This document shows, one piece after another, positions 57,046 to 64,000 of a stretch of 64,000 bases of DNA. Made by a program: the position numbers and the translations under genes. Origin of the DNA: Streptomyces sp. NRRL S-646 (GTDB lineage: Bacteria; Actinomycetota; Actinomycetes; Streptomycetales; Streptomycetaceae). Numbering within the stretch: position 1 is the stretch's first letter; every line of letters begins with the position of its first letter. The stretch lies in the NCBI RefSeq assembly GCF_000720765.1, contig NZ_JODC01000022.1:60703-124702 (forward strand). The letters run 5' to 3'. The notes beneath the pieces are model-generated. The model did not search any database. It saw nothing but the letters and a program-made list of their open reading frames with translations, and was not told the origin of the DNA.

Positions 57046-58328
57046 GTGAGCTTCCCGTCGACGAGCGTGGCCTTGCCCCGGAGCCACGTGTGCGTGACAC
57101 GGCCCGGCAGCTCACGCCCCTCGTACGGGGTGTTGCGGCTGCGCGAGGCGAAGCCCGCGGGGTCCACGGACCCACGGTATTCCGTGTCGACGAGCGTGAG
57201 GTTGGCGGGCTCACCAGCCGAGACGGGACGCCCGTGCCCCGTGGCCTGCCCGATCTGCGCGGGCTTGAAGGACATACGGTCGGCGACCCCGGCCCAGTTG
57301 ATCAGTCCGGTGTCCACCATGGTCTCCTGCACCACTGACAACGCGGTCTCCAGGCCGACCATCCCCATGGCGGCCGCGGCCCACTCGCAGTCCTTGTCCT
57401 CGTGCGGGTGCGGGGCGTGGTCGGTGGCGACGATGTCGATCGTGCCGTCGGCGAGCGCCTCACGCAGGGCGATCACGTCCCGCTCGGTGCGCAGCGGCGG
57501 GTTCACCTTGTAGACCGGGTTGTACGTCCGCACCAGCTCGTCGGTGAGGAGCAGGTGGTGCGGGGTGACCTCGGCGGTGACGTCGATGCCGCGGGACTTG
57601 GCCCAGCGGACGATCTCGACGGACCCTGCGGTCGACAGGTGGCAGATGTGGACGCGGGAGCCGACGTGCTCGGCGAGCAGGACATCCCGGGCGATGATCG
57701 ATTCTTCGGCCACCGCGGGCCAGCCGCCGAGCCCCAGCTCGGCGGAGACGATCCCCTCGTTCATCTGGGCGCCCTCGGTCAGCCGCGGCTCCTGCGCGTG
57801 CTGGGCGACGACCCCGCCGAAGGCCTTCACGTACTCCAGCGCCCGCCGCATGATCACGGCGTCGTCGACGCACTTGCCGTCGTCGGAGAAGACGGTGACA
57901 CCGGCGGCCGACTCGTGCATGGCGCCAAGCTCGGCGAGCTTCTTGCCCTCAAGGCCGACGGTGACGGCGCCGATGGGCTGCACATCGCAGTAGCCGTGCT
58001 CCTGGCCCAGTCGCCAGACCTGCTCGACGACGCCGGCGGTGTCGGCGACCGGGAAGGTGTTGGCCATGGCGAAGACGGCCGTGTAGCCGCCGCTCGCCGC
58101 CGCGCGCGTGCCGGTCAGCACGGTCTCGGAGTCCTCGCGGCCGGGCTCGCGCAGATGGGTGTGCAGGTCGACGAGCCCCGGCAGCAGCACCTTGCCGGCC
58201 GCCTCGACGACCTCGGCACCCTCGTCACTCAGACCGACGCCCACCTCGGCGATCGTCGCGCCGTCGATCAGCACGTCCTGCGGCTCGCCGCCGAGCACCT
58301 TCGCACCACGGATCAGGATCTTGCTCAT
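57042..58328 (-). CDS. pyrC: dihydroorotase
   Basis: Cyclises carbamoyl aspartate to dihydroorotate. The 428 residues form a class I amidohydrolase: metal motif LPGLVDLHTHLREPGREDSE, further His ligands in VHICHLSTAG, and the catalytic Asp in VATDHAPHPHEDKDCEWA. It follows pyrB after five bases. Confidence 0.96.
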   Translation of the reverse strand: MSKILIRGAKVLGGEPQDVLIDGATIAEVGVGLSDEGAEVVEAAGKVLLPGLVDLHTHLREPGREDSETVLTGTRAAASGGYTAVFAMANTFPVADTAGVVEQVWRLGQEHGYCDVQPIGAVTVGLEGKKLAELGAMHESAAGVTVFSDDGKCVDDAVIMRRALEYVKAFGGVVAQHAQEPRLTEGAQMNEGIVSAELGLGGWPAVAEESIIARDVLLAEHVGSRVHICHLSTAGSVEIVRWAKSRGIDVTAEVTPHHLLLTDELVRTYNPVYKVNPPLRTERDVIALREALADGTIDIVATDHAPHPHEDKDCEWAAAAMGMVGLETALSVVQETMVDTGLINWAGVADRMSFKPAQIGQATGHGRPVSAGEPANLTLVDTEYRGSVDPAGFASRSRNTPYEGRELPGRVTHTWLRGKATLVDGKLT

Positions 58329-58333
58329 GGGTC

Positions 58334-59314
58334 TTACTTCTCCTCGGTGGTACGGGCGTGGGTGACGGCGGGCTCGTTGCCGCCCAGGAGCAGGTACAGA
58401 ACGGCCATCCGGATGGAGACTCCGTTTGCGACCTGCTCGACGACGGTGCAGCGCTCCGAGTCGGCGACCTCGGCTGTGATCTCCATGCCGCGGACCATCG
58501 GGCCCGGGTGCATCACGATGGCGTGCTCGGGCATCCGCGCCATGCGGTCGCCGTCGAGGCCGTAGCGCCGCGAGTACTCGCGCTCGGTCGGGAAGAACGC
58601 GGCGTTCATGCGCTCGCGCTGCACACGCAGCATCATCACCGCGTCGGACTTGGGCAGTACGGCGTCCAGGTCGTACGACACCTCGCAGGGCCAGCGCTCG
58701 ACGCCGACCGGCACCAGCGTGGGCGGCGCGACGAGGGTGACCTCGGCGCCCAGCGTGTGCAGCAGGTCGACGTTGGAGCGGGCGACCCGGCTGTGCAGCA
58801 CGTCGCCGACGATCGTGATCCGCTTGCCGGACAGGTCCTGCCCTATCCCGGCGTCCCGGCCGACGAGGCGGCGGCGCATGGTGAACGCGTCGAGCAGGGC
58901 CTGGGTGGGGTGCTGGTGGGTGCCGTCGCCGGCGTTGATGACGGCCGCGTCGATCCAGCCGGAGTTGGCGAGGCGGTAGGGCGCACCGGAGGCACCGTGC
59001 CGGATGACCACGGCGTCGACGCCCATGGCCTCCAGGGTCTGGGCGGTGTCCTTCAGGGACTCGCCCTTGGAGACGCTCGACCCCTTGGCGGTGAAGTTGA
59101 TGACGTCCGCGGACAGGCGCTTCTCGGCGGCTTCGAAGGAGATACGCGTGCGCGTGGAGTCCTCGAAGAAGAGGTTTACGACGGTACGGCCGCGCAGGGT
59201 CGGCAGTTTCTTGATCGGCCGGTCGGCGACCCGGGCCATCTCCTCGGCGGTGTCGAGGATCAGGACGGCGTCGTCGCGGGTGAGGTCGGCGGCCGAGATG
59301 AGATGACGCTGCAT
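58334..59314 (-). CDS. pyrB: aspartate carbamoyltransferase catalytic subunit
   Basis: Joins carbamoyl phosphate and aspartate, the committed step of UMP synthesis. The 326 residues have the carbamoyl phosphate motif [40 protein letters not shown] and [20 protein letters not shown]. There is no pyrI regulatory subunit in the window. The gap to pyrR is 81 bp and holds no strong terminator. Confidence 0.97.
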   Translation of the reverse strand: MQRHLISAADLTRDDAVLILDTAEEMARVADRPIKKLPTLRGRTVVNLFFEDSTRTRISFEAAEKRLSADVINFTAKGSSVSKGESLKDTAQTLEAMGVDAVVIRHGASGAPYRLANSGWIDAAVINAGDGTHQHPTQALLDAFTMRRRLVGRDAGIGQDLSGKRITIVGDVLHSRVARSNVDLLHTLGAEVTLVAPPTLVPVGVERWPCEVSYDLDAVLPKSDAVMMLRVQRERMNAAFFPTEREYSRRYGLDGDRMARMPEHAIVMHPGPMVRGMEITAEVADSERCTVVEQVANGVSIRMAVLYLLLGGNEPAVTHARTTEEK

Positions 59315-59395
59315 CTGTCAGGCTCCGTAAGGCAGTTCAGGAGAATTCGGGCATACGTGCGCGCGGAAGCGCACCCGGGGCTGTACGGCCGAGTG

Positions 59396-59986
59396 CTACT
59401 GCTGCTCGCCCGGGGCGGCCGGCTTCGCACCGAGCAGCACGGTGTCGCGACCGTCCTCCTCGGCGAGCTGGACCTTGACCGTCTCCCGCAGCGACGTGGG
59501 GAGGTTCTTGCCGACGTAGTCGGCGCGGATGGGCAGTTCGCGGTGGCCGCGGTCGACGAGGACCGCGAGCTGCACGGCGCGCGGACGTCCGATGTCGTTC
59601 AGGGCGTCGAGGGCGGCGCGGATGGTGCGGCCGGAGAACAGCACGTCGTCGACGAGGACGACCAGGCGGCCGTCGATGCCGTCAGCGGGGATCTCGGTAC
59701 GGGCCAGCGCACGCGGCGGATGCATGCGCAGGTCGTCGCGGTACATGGTGATGTCGAGCGAACCGACCGGGATCTTCCGGTCGGTGATCTCCTCGAGCTT
59801 GGCGGCGAGCCGCTGGGCGAGGAAGACCCCTCGGGTCGGAATGCCGAGGAGCACCACGTCGTCGGCGCCCTTGGCGCGCTCGACGATCTCGTGGGCGATG
59901 CGGGTCAACACCCGCGCGATGTCGGGGCCCTCGAGAACCGGCCGCGCATCGGACGCCGGAATTCCGGATGTGTCCTGCTTGTCCAT
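59396..59986 (-). CDS. pyrR: PyrR, UMP-responsive regulator and uracil phosphoribosyltransferase
   Basis: An RNA-binding regulator with weak UPRTase activity. The 196 residues have the PRPP motif [20 protein letters not shown], plus conserved [15 protein letters not shown] [20 protein letters not shown] and [13 protein letters not shown]. It is the first gene of the pyr operon. The leader contains a stem-loop close to the PyrR-binding consensus that overlaps the approach to its ribosome-binding site. Start at the ATG 59984-59986. Confidence 0.96.
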   Translation of the reverse strand: MDKQDTSGIPASDARPVLEGPDIARVLTRIAHEIVERAKGADDVVLLGIPTRGVFLAQRLAAKLEEITDRKIPVGSLDITMYRDDLRMHPPRALARTEIPADGIDGRLVVLVDDVLFSGRTIRAALDALNDIGRPRAVQLAVLVDRGHRELPIRADYVGKNLPTSLRETVKVQLAEEDGRDTVLLGAKPAAPGEQQ

Positions 59987-60005
59987 ACGAAACGGACCCC
60001 CTTCT

Positions 60006-60021
60006 CCGCCTCACGGGACGG
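60006..60021 (-). promoter_or_regulatory. PyrR-binding RNA stem-loop in the pyrR leader
   Basis: On the minus strand, CCGTCCCGTGAGGCGG folds as CG-bulged U-CC around the loop CGUGA with closing GG-CG. The core UCCCGUGAGGC matches the PyrR consensus UCCNGNGAGGC at every fixed position. The stem-loop is directly followed by GGAGAAGGGGG, the pyrR ribosome-binding region, so UMP-PyrR could block translation. No terminator is visible after it, unlike in Bacillus. Confidence 0.72.
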
Positions 60022-60140
60022 ACCTTAAAGGACGTCGGATTTGCGCCATCCACGGTAGCAGGCCCCGCCGACGCCCCCGATCACCCCCATGGCGTAATCA
60101 GCCACGGCGGTCACGGAAGCGTCGGTGTGGACCATTCGGC

Positions 60141-60183
60141 TTGACGCAGAAGAGTCACGCTGCGTAACCTCACAGTGAGTTAC
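60141..60183 (+). promoter_or_regulatory. bldD promoter with two BldD boxes
   Basis: TTGACG (60141-60146) and TAACCT (60165-60170) with an 18-bp spacer make the promoter. GTCACGCTGCGTAAC at 60154-60168 fits the BldD box nTnACnCWGnGTnAn at every fixed position. CTCACAGTGAGTTAC at 60169-60183 fits it with one mismatch. Both boxes overlap the -10 region, as expected for autorepression. Confidence 0.78.
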
Positions 60184-60239
60184 CAGACGCGCGGCTCGGA
60201 ACCTCTGCAGCCGCGTCGACACAGTGTCCGGGGAGCTAT

Positions 60240-60740
60240 ATGTCCAGCGAATACGCCAAACAGCTCGGGGCCAAGCTCCGGGCCATCCGCACCCAGCAGG
60301 GCCTTTCCCTCCACGGTGTCGAGGAGAAGAGTCAGGGACGCTGGAAGGCGGTCGTGGTCGGTTCGTACGAGCGCGGCGACCGTGCCGTGACCGTACAGCG
60401 CCTCGCCGAGCTGGCGGATTTCTATGGGGTCCCCGTGCAGGAGCTGCTGCCGGGCACCACTCCTGGCGGCGCCGCCGAGCCGCCGCCGAAGCTGGTCCTG
60501 GACCTGGAGCGGCTGGCGACCGTGCCGGCCGAGAAGGCGGGCCCGCTGCAGCGCTATGCGGCGACGATCCAGTCGCAGCGCGGTGACTACAACGGCAAGG
60601 TGCTGTCGATCCGCCAGGACGACCTGCGCACACTCGCCGTCATCTACGACCAGTCCCCCTCGGTCCTCACCGAGCAGCTGATCAGCTGGGGCGTGCTGGA
60701 CGCGGACGCGCGTCGCGCGGTCGCCCACGAAGAGGTCTGA
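60240..60740 (+). CDS. bldD: BldD, c-di-GMP-responsive developmental repressor
   Basis: A 166-residue master regulator that holds off sporulation when bound to c-di-GMP. The N-terminal HTH spans residues about 5-60 (LRAIRTQQGLSLHGVEEKSQ, GSYERGDRAVTVQRLAELAD). The C-terminal domain has the c-di-GMP signature R114-G-D116 then R125-Q-D-D128 (RGDYNGKVLSIRQDD). GGGGAG precedes the ATG at 60240. It diverges from pyrR. Confidence 0.97.
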   Translation: MSSEYAKQLGAKLRAIRTQQGLSLHGVEEKSQGRWKAVVVGSYERGDRAVTVQRLAELADFYGVPVQELLPGTTPGGAAEPPPKLVLDLERLATVPAEKAGPLQRYAATIQSQRGDYNGKVLSIRQDDLRTLAVIYDQSPSVLTEQLISWGVLDADARRAVAHEEV

Positions 60741-60769
60741 CATCGCCTGACCGCTCTGAGCAGAAACGT

Positions 60770-60815
60770 GCCGCCGGGGTGGCCGGAACTTCACGGTTCC
60801 GGCCACCCCGGCGGC
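60770..60815. terminator. terminator after bldD
   Basis: A perfect 20-bp stem (60770-60789 with 60796-60815, GCCGCCGGGGTGGCCGGAAC and its complement) with the loop TTCACG, followed by TTTCT. It ends bldD transcription. Confidence 0.92.
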
Positions 60816-60851
60816 TTTCTGCGGCCTTGAGGGGCCGCACCGGTACGGGAA

Positions 60852-60893
60852 CGCCAGGGGGCCCGCAGCAGTCGCGCTGCGGGCCCCCTGGCG
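60852..60893. terminator. terminator after nusB
   Basis: A perfect 18-bp stem, CGCCAGGGGGCCCGCAGC (60852-60869) with its complement at 60876-60893, loop AGTCGC. It faces the convergent nusB stop at 60930 and forms a tandem with the bldD terminator. Confidence 0.9.
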
Positions 60894-60929
60894 ATGTCTG
60901 CCTCTTACGACCTGGGGTGCAACAGGTCG

Positions 60930-61364
60930 TTACGCCTCGTCCCGGCGCAGTGAGGGCTTCAGCTCCTTGAGCCGGCCCAGCAGGCCGTTGACGAACGCGG
61001 GCGACTCGTCCGTGGAGAACTCCTTCGCCAGCTGCACCATCTCGTCCAGCACGACGGCGTCCGGGATCTCGTCGGCCCAGATCAGCTCGTAGGCACCGAG
61101 GCGCAGGACGTTGCGGTCCACCACCGGCATCCGGTCGAGCGTCCAGCCGACCGAGTACTGCGCGATCAGCTCGTCGATGCGCTTCGCGTGCTTCGCGTAG
61201 CCCTCGACCAGCTGCATCGTGTACTCGCTCACCGGCGGCTGCCGGGTGTCGTCCCGGGAGAGCCGGATCCAGTCCGCGAGGACCGTCAGGACGTCGGCGC
61301 CGCGCTGGTCGCCCTCGAAGAGGATCTGGAAGGCGCGCTTGCGTGCCGTGTTGCGGGCAGCCAC
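60930..61364 (-). CDS. nusB: transcription antitermination protein NusB
   Basis: A 144-residue all-helical RNA-binding factor of rRNA antitermination. The N-terminal ARNTARKRAFQILFEGDQRG has the conserved arginine-rich RNA-binding start, and the C-terminal half includes LGAYELIWADEIPDAVVLDE and LAKEFSTDESPAFVNGLLGR. It follows efp by three bases; the start is a GTG at 61362-61364. Confidence 0.96.
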   Translation of the reverse strand: MAARNTARKRAFQILFEGDQRGADVLTVLADWIRLSRDDTRQPPVSEYTMQLVEGYAKHAKRIDELIAQYSVGWTLDRMPVVDRNVLRLGAYELIWADEIPDAVVLDEMVQLAKEFSTDESPAFVNGLLGRLKELKPSLRRDEA

Positions 61365-61366
61365 GG

Positions 61367-61933
61367 TTAGCTGTTCACCCGGCCGAGGTAGTCGCTCGTA
61401 CGGGTGTCGACCTTGATCTTCTCACCGGTGGTGATGAAGAGCGGCACCTGGATCTGGTGGCCGGTCTCCAGCGTGGCGGGCTTGGTGCCGCCGGTGGAGC
61501 GGTCACCCTGCAGGCCCGGCTCGGTCTCCTGGACGACGAGCTCGACGGCGGCCGGGAGCTCGACGAAGAGCACCTCGCCCTCGTGCTGCGCGACGGTGGC
61601 CGTGAAGCCCTCGATGAGGAAGTTGGCGGCGTCGCCGACAGCCTTGCGGTCGACCATCAGCTGGTCGTAGGTCTCCATGTCCATGAAGACGAAGTACTCG
61701 CCGTCCATGTACGAGAACTGCATGTCGCGCTTGTCGACAGTGGCCGTCTCGACCTTGACGCCGGCGTTGAACGTCTTGTCGACGACCTTGCCGGAGAGCA
61801 CGTTCTTCAGCTTGGTGCGCACGAAGGCCGGGCCCTTGCCGGGCTTGACGTGCTGGAACTCGACGACGGACCAGAGCTGGCCGCCTTCGAGCTTGAGCAC
61901 CAGGCCGTTCTTGAGGTCGTTCGTGGAAGCCAC
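61367..61933 (-). CDS. efp: elongation factor P
   Basis: Relieves ribosomes stalled at polyproline. The 188 residues have three OB domains. The tip loop [20 protein letters not shown] carries the conserved Lys, and the C-terminal domain ends [17 protein letters not shown]. It lies between the aminopeptidase-P-like gene and nusB, the usual actinobacterial order. Confidence 0.96.
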   Translation of the reverse strand: MASTNDLKNGLVLKLEGGQLWSVVEFQHVKPGKGPAFVRTKLKNVLSGKVVDKTFNAGVKVETATVDKRDMQFSYMDGEYFVFMDMETYDQLMVDRKAVGDAANFLIEGFTATVAQHEGEVLFVELPAAVELVVQETEPGLQGDRSTGGTKPATLETGHQIQVPLFITTGEKIKVDTRTSDYLGRVNS

Positions 61934-61984
61934 GGTTGCGGAATCTCCTGGACTGACGTGGACGACCCCGGCGCACGCACCTGC

Positions 61985-63091
61985 CTAGAGTGCGAGCAGC
62001 TCCTTGGTCGTGATGGTGAGTAGCTCGGGTCCGCCGTCCGCCTCGGGGCGGACGACGAGCGTGTCATCGATCCGGACGCCGCCCCGGCCCGGGAGGTGGA
62101 CCCCCGGTTCGACGGTGACCGGCACGCAAGCGTCCAGTTTACCCATGGCCGCAGGGGCCAGCTGCGGGTCCTCGTCGATTTCGAGCCCCACACCGTGCCC
62201 CGTCAGGGCCGGGAGCCCCTCCGTGTACCCCGCGGAATCCAGCACCTGACGTGCGGCGCGGTCCACATCGCGGCAGGCCGCGCCGGGCACCAGCGACTCC
62301 CGTCCGGCGCGCTGGGCGGCGAAGACGAGGTCGTACAGCTCGATCTGCCAGTCCGCGGGAGACGTGCCGATGACGAAGGTACGACCGATCTCACAACGGT
62401 AGCCACGGTAGGCGGCGCCCAGACAGACGGAGAGGAAGTCGCCCTCCTCGACGCGGCGGTCGGTGGGCCGGTGGGCACGTCTGCCGGCGTTGGGGCCGGT
62501 GGCTACGGAGGTCGGGAAGGCGGGACCGTCCGCGCCGTGGTCGACGAGACGGCGCTCCAGCTCGAGTGCGAGATGCCGTTCCGTGCGGCCGACGAGGATG
62601 GACTCCAGGAGCTCACCGAGGGCCTGATCGGCGATTTCGGCACCGATGCGGAGGCAGGAGATCTCCTCCTCGTCCTTGACGACCCGCAGCTGCTCCACGG
62701 CGCCGCCGAGATCGGTCAGGCGTAGCCGTGGAACGACCGAGCGGATCTCCCGGTGCCGGGCCACGGTGAGGTGGTGTTCCTCCACGGCGAGGGTGTCGGC
62801 CCGCTGGCCTTCGGCGAGGTCGGCGGCGGCCACCGCGGGATCGCCGGCGCTGCCGGGCAGGGTCTGCACGCGCAGCGCCTCGTCAGGCCGGCCCTCGGCG
62901 GATCGCTCCTCCGGCGGGCCGGGGCAGAGCAGCAGGTCGTCGGTCTTGCCCAGGAGCAGGACGGCGCCCCGCGGGGCGGTGCCCGCGAGGTAGCGGACAT
63001 TGGCGGGGCGGGAGATCAGCGCGGACTGGCTGCCGCCGGCCTTGCAGCGGTCTCTCAGCCTTGCTCGGCGCAGTGCGTACACCTCTGACAT
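61985..63091 (-). CDS. aminopeptidase P/proline dipeptidase-like protein with altered metal ligands
   Basis: A 368-residue pita-bread-fold protein (creatinase N-terminal domain then M24 catalytic domain). The fold landmarks are there: LTGHGVGLEIDEDPQ with His299, and VTVEPGVHLPGRGGVRIDD with Glu328. However, the first metal Asp is Cys223 (LSVCLGAAYRG), the second is Glu234 (RCEIGRTF) and the final Glu is Asp342. In active M24 enzymes these are Asp, Asp and Glu. Peptidase activity is therefore doubtful. It heads the efp-nusB group; start at the ATG 63089-63091. Confidence 0.85.
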   Translation of the reverse strand: MSEVYALRRARLRDRCKAGGSQSALISRPANVRYLAGTAPRGAVLLLGKTDDLLLCPGPPEERSAEGRPDEALRVQTLPGSAGDPAVAAADLAEGQRADTLAVEEHHLTVARHREIRSVVPRLRLTDLGGAVEQLRVVKDEEEISCLRIGAEIADQALGELLESILVGRTERHLALELERRLVDHGADGPAFPTSVATGPNAGRRAHRPTDRRVEEGDFLSVCLGAAYRGYRCEIGRTFVIGTSPADWQIELYDLVFAAQRAGRESLVPGAACRDVDRAARQVLDSAGYTEGLPALTGHGVGLEIDEDPQLAPAAMGKLDACVPVTVEPGVHLPGRGGVRIDDTLVVRPEADGGPELLTITTKELLAL

Positions 63092-63174
63092 GAGATGAGC
63101 GTAGGAGCGGTGGGGGATTTGTGCCGGTTGGGGTGCCGATTGGGGGATGGGGGTGCCGCTTGATGTTGAGTGCC

Positions 63175-63243
63175 CGTGCGGGTCTGTGGGGGTTGGTCGC
63201 GCCCACGCGGCGGAGCCGCACACCGATACAGCCCCGCGCCCTG
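63175..63243 (+). repeat. intergenic repeat copy D
   Basis: CCGTGCGGGTCTGTGGGGGT, TGGTCGCGCCCACGCGGCGG, AGCCGCACACCGATACAGCC and CCGCGCCC. It is the full-length variant; the terminal hairpin is incomplete because the second arm has been lost. Same orientation as copy A. Confidence 0.72.
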
Positions 63244-63298
63244 AATACCGTGCAGTCCCCAGCGGGCAGCAGCCAAGAAGCCGTGCAGTCCGCTGCCT

Positions 63299-64000
63299 TT
63301 ACCAGTTCGGAGGGCTGGCGATCGAACGAGCCAGTACGTCGTCCAGGACCCTCGCCGTCTGGGGGACGTCCAGCTGTGAGTTGTCGATGATCGGGAGACC
63401 CGAGCCGTACCAGCCCGCCATGCGGCCGTGGATGCGGGCGACCTCCTCGTCGGTGAGGCGGCGGTTGCCGGAGCGTTCCGCGTTGCGTTCCAGGACGATC
63501 TCCAGGCCGGGGAGGAGGACGACCGGGAGGAGGCCGGGGCCCACATGGCGCTTCCAGCCGCCGAGGCCGACGACCGGACGGTCGGGGAAGACGGCGTCGT
63601 CCAGGATGCAGGAGATGCCGTTGGCCAGGAAGTTCCGGGCGGCGAAGCCGCAGGTGCGGCGGGCCAGGCGGTACTGCGCCTCCGAGTGGTCGTTCCACCC
63701 CGACTGCGGGTCGGCGAAGCCGGAGCGGACCCATTCGCGCACGTCGTCGAGGCTGATGTGGGCGGTGGGGACCCGGCGGTGGTCCGCCCAGTACTTGGCG
63801 ACGCTCGTCTTGCCGGCGCCCGCGGGGCCGATGAGCAGCACCGCGAGGGTAGTGGCGGTGGGATCGGGCGCTGTCGTCGCGGGCGGTGCGCTGGGCATCG
63901 CGACGGGGCCGCCGGGGGGCAGCGGGACGTGGCCGGTGGTGTCCGGGGGCGGCGGGGGCGGGGCGTGCTGCGGGGCGGGCGCCTGGGGGTAGCCCGGTGC
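63299..64000 (-). CDS. P-loop ATP-binding (zeta-toxin/kinase-like) protein with proline-rich N-terminus, 5' end outside window
   Basis: The C-terminal 200 residues are a P-loop kinase-like domain: Walker A LLIGPAGAGKTSVAKYW, then AHISLDDVREWVRSGFADPQ, RNFLANGISCILDDAVFPDR and a C-terminal helical cap. This resembles zeta-toxin or chloramphenicol phosphotransferase-type kinases. An ATG at 63896-63898 can start it, but the frame stays open with strong codon bias to base 64000 through GYPQAPAPQHAPPPPPPDTT, so a proline-rich N-terminal region probably belongs to a longer protein. Function is unknown. Confidence 0.75.
   Translation of the reverse strand, partial: APGYPQAPAPQHAPPPPPPDTTGHVPLPPGGPVAMPSAPPATTAPDPTATTLAVLLIGPAGAGKTSVAKYWADHRRVPTAHISLDDVREWVRSGFADPQSGWNDHSEAQYRLARRTCGFAARNFLANGISCILDDAVFPDRPVVGLGGWKRHVGPGLLPVVLLPGLEIVLERNAERSGNRRLTDEEVARIHGRMAGWYGSGLPIIDNSQLDVPQTARVLDDVLARSIASPPNW

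Overview
The window comes from a Streptomyces chromosome. It is very GC-rich, third codon positions are almost all G or C, many genes start with GTG, and it carries genus-typical genes: BldD, the streptomycete-type integration host factor (sIHF), a nitrate-sensing histidine kinase with a DUF742 partner, an ECF41 (SigJ-like) sigma factor, RibM, and a 45-residue 'SCO1431-type' membrane peptide. From memory, gene order parallels the S. coelicolor segment running from about SCO1428 (acyl-CoA dehydrogenase) to about SCO1493.

Layout. 1-9 kb: start of an acyl-CoA dehydrogenase, a decayed fragment resembling a family-18 chitinase C-terminus, a TetR regulator, a secreted C39-like protein, a permease, a P-loop kinase, a tiny promoter/ORF/terminator unit and an EccA/CbbX-like AAA ATPase. 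9-16.6 kb: two tandem CNNM/CBS membrane proteins, hisG-hisE, then a riboflavin operon (ribE-ribM-ribBA-ribH) behind an FMN riboswitch. 16.7-26.9 kb: accessory DNA with the sigma factor and its epimerase partner, a broken membrane-protein gene, a ROK repressor/MFS pair, an alginate-lyase-family protein, a broken nucleobase permease, a GH6 cellulase-family protein, DUF5995 and an F420-type oxidoreductase. 26.9-35.5 kb: a DavB/DavA-like pair (lysine 2-monooxygenase and 5-aminopentanamidase type), an incomplete conservon (histidine kinase plus DUF742), an MFS transporter and a permease-Lrp operon. 35.6-45.6 kb: GNAT, GuaB1, an orphan barstar, a SorC/DeoR regulator, then rpe, rsmB, fmt and priA. 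45.7-60 kb: a long leftward nucleotide-metabolism block, pyrR-pyrB-pyrC-(membrane PH-like)-carA-carB-pyrD-pyrF, then sIHF, gmk, rpoZ, coaBC and metK. 60-64 kb: bldD, nusB, efp, an aminopeptidase-P-like protein and a P-loop protein that runs off the end.

How it works together. The pyr genes make UMP from carbamoyl phosphate. A stem-loop matching the PyrR-binding consensus sits just upstream of the pyrR ribosome-binding site, which points to translational feedback. bldD diverges from pyrR and has two BldD boxes over its promoter. The riboflavin genes form an operon under FMN control. The DavA leader and the permease-Lrp leader share a TTCGTTGCG motif, which suggests a common lysine/amino-acid regulon.

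Most notable oddities. metK as given lacks about 149 bp and is frameshifted; because the enzyme is essential, this is either a sequence error or implies a second copy. Several other genes are decayed. A family of intergenic repeats occurs four times, and one copy lies inside a broken gene. No tRNA, rRNA, insertion sequence, prophage or CRISPR array was seen.
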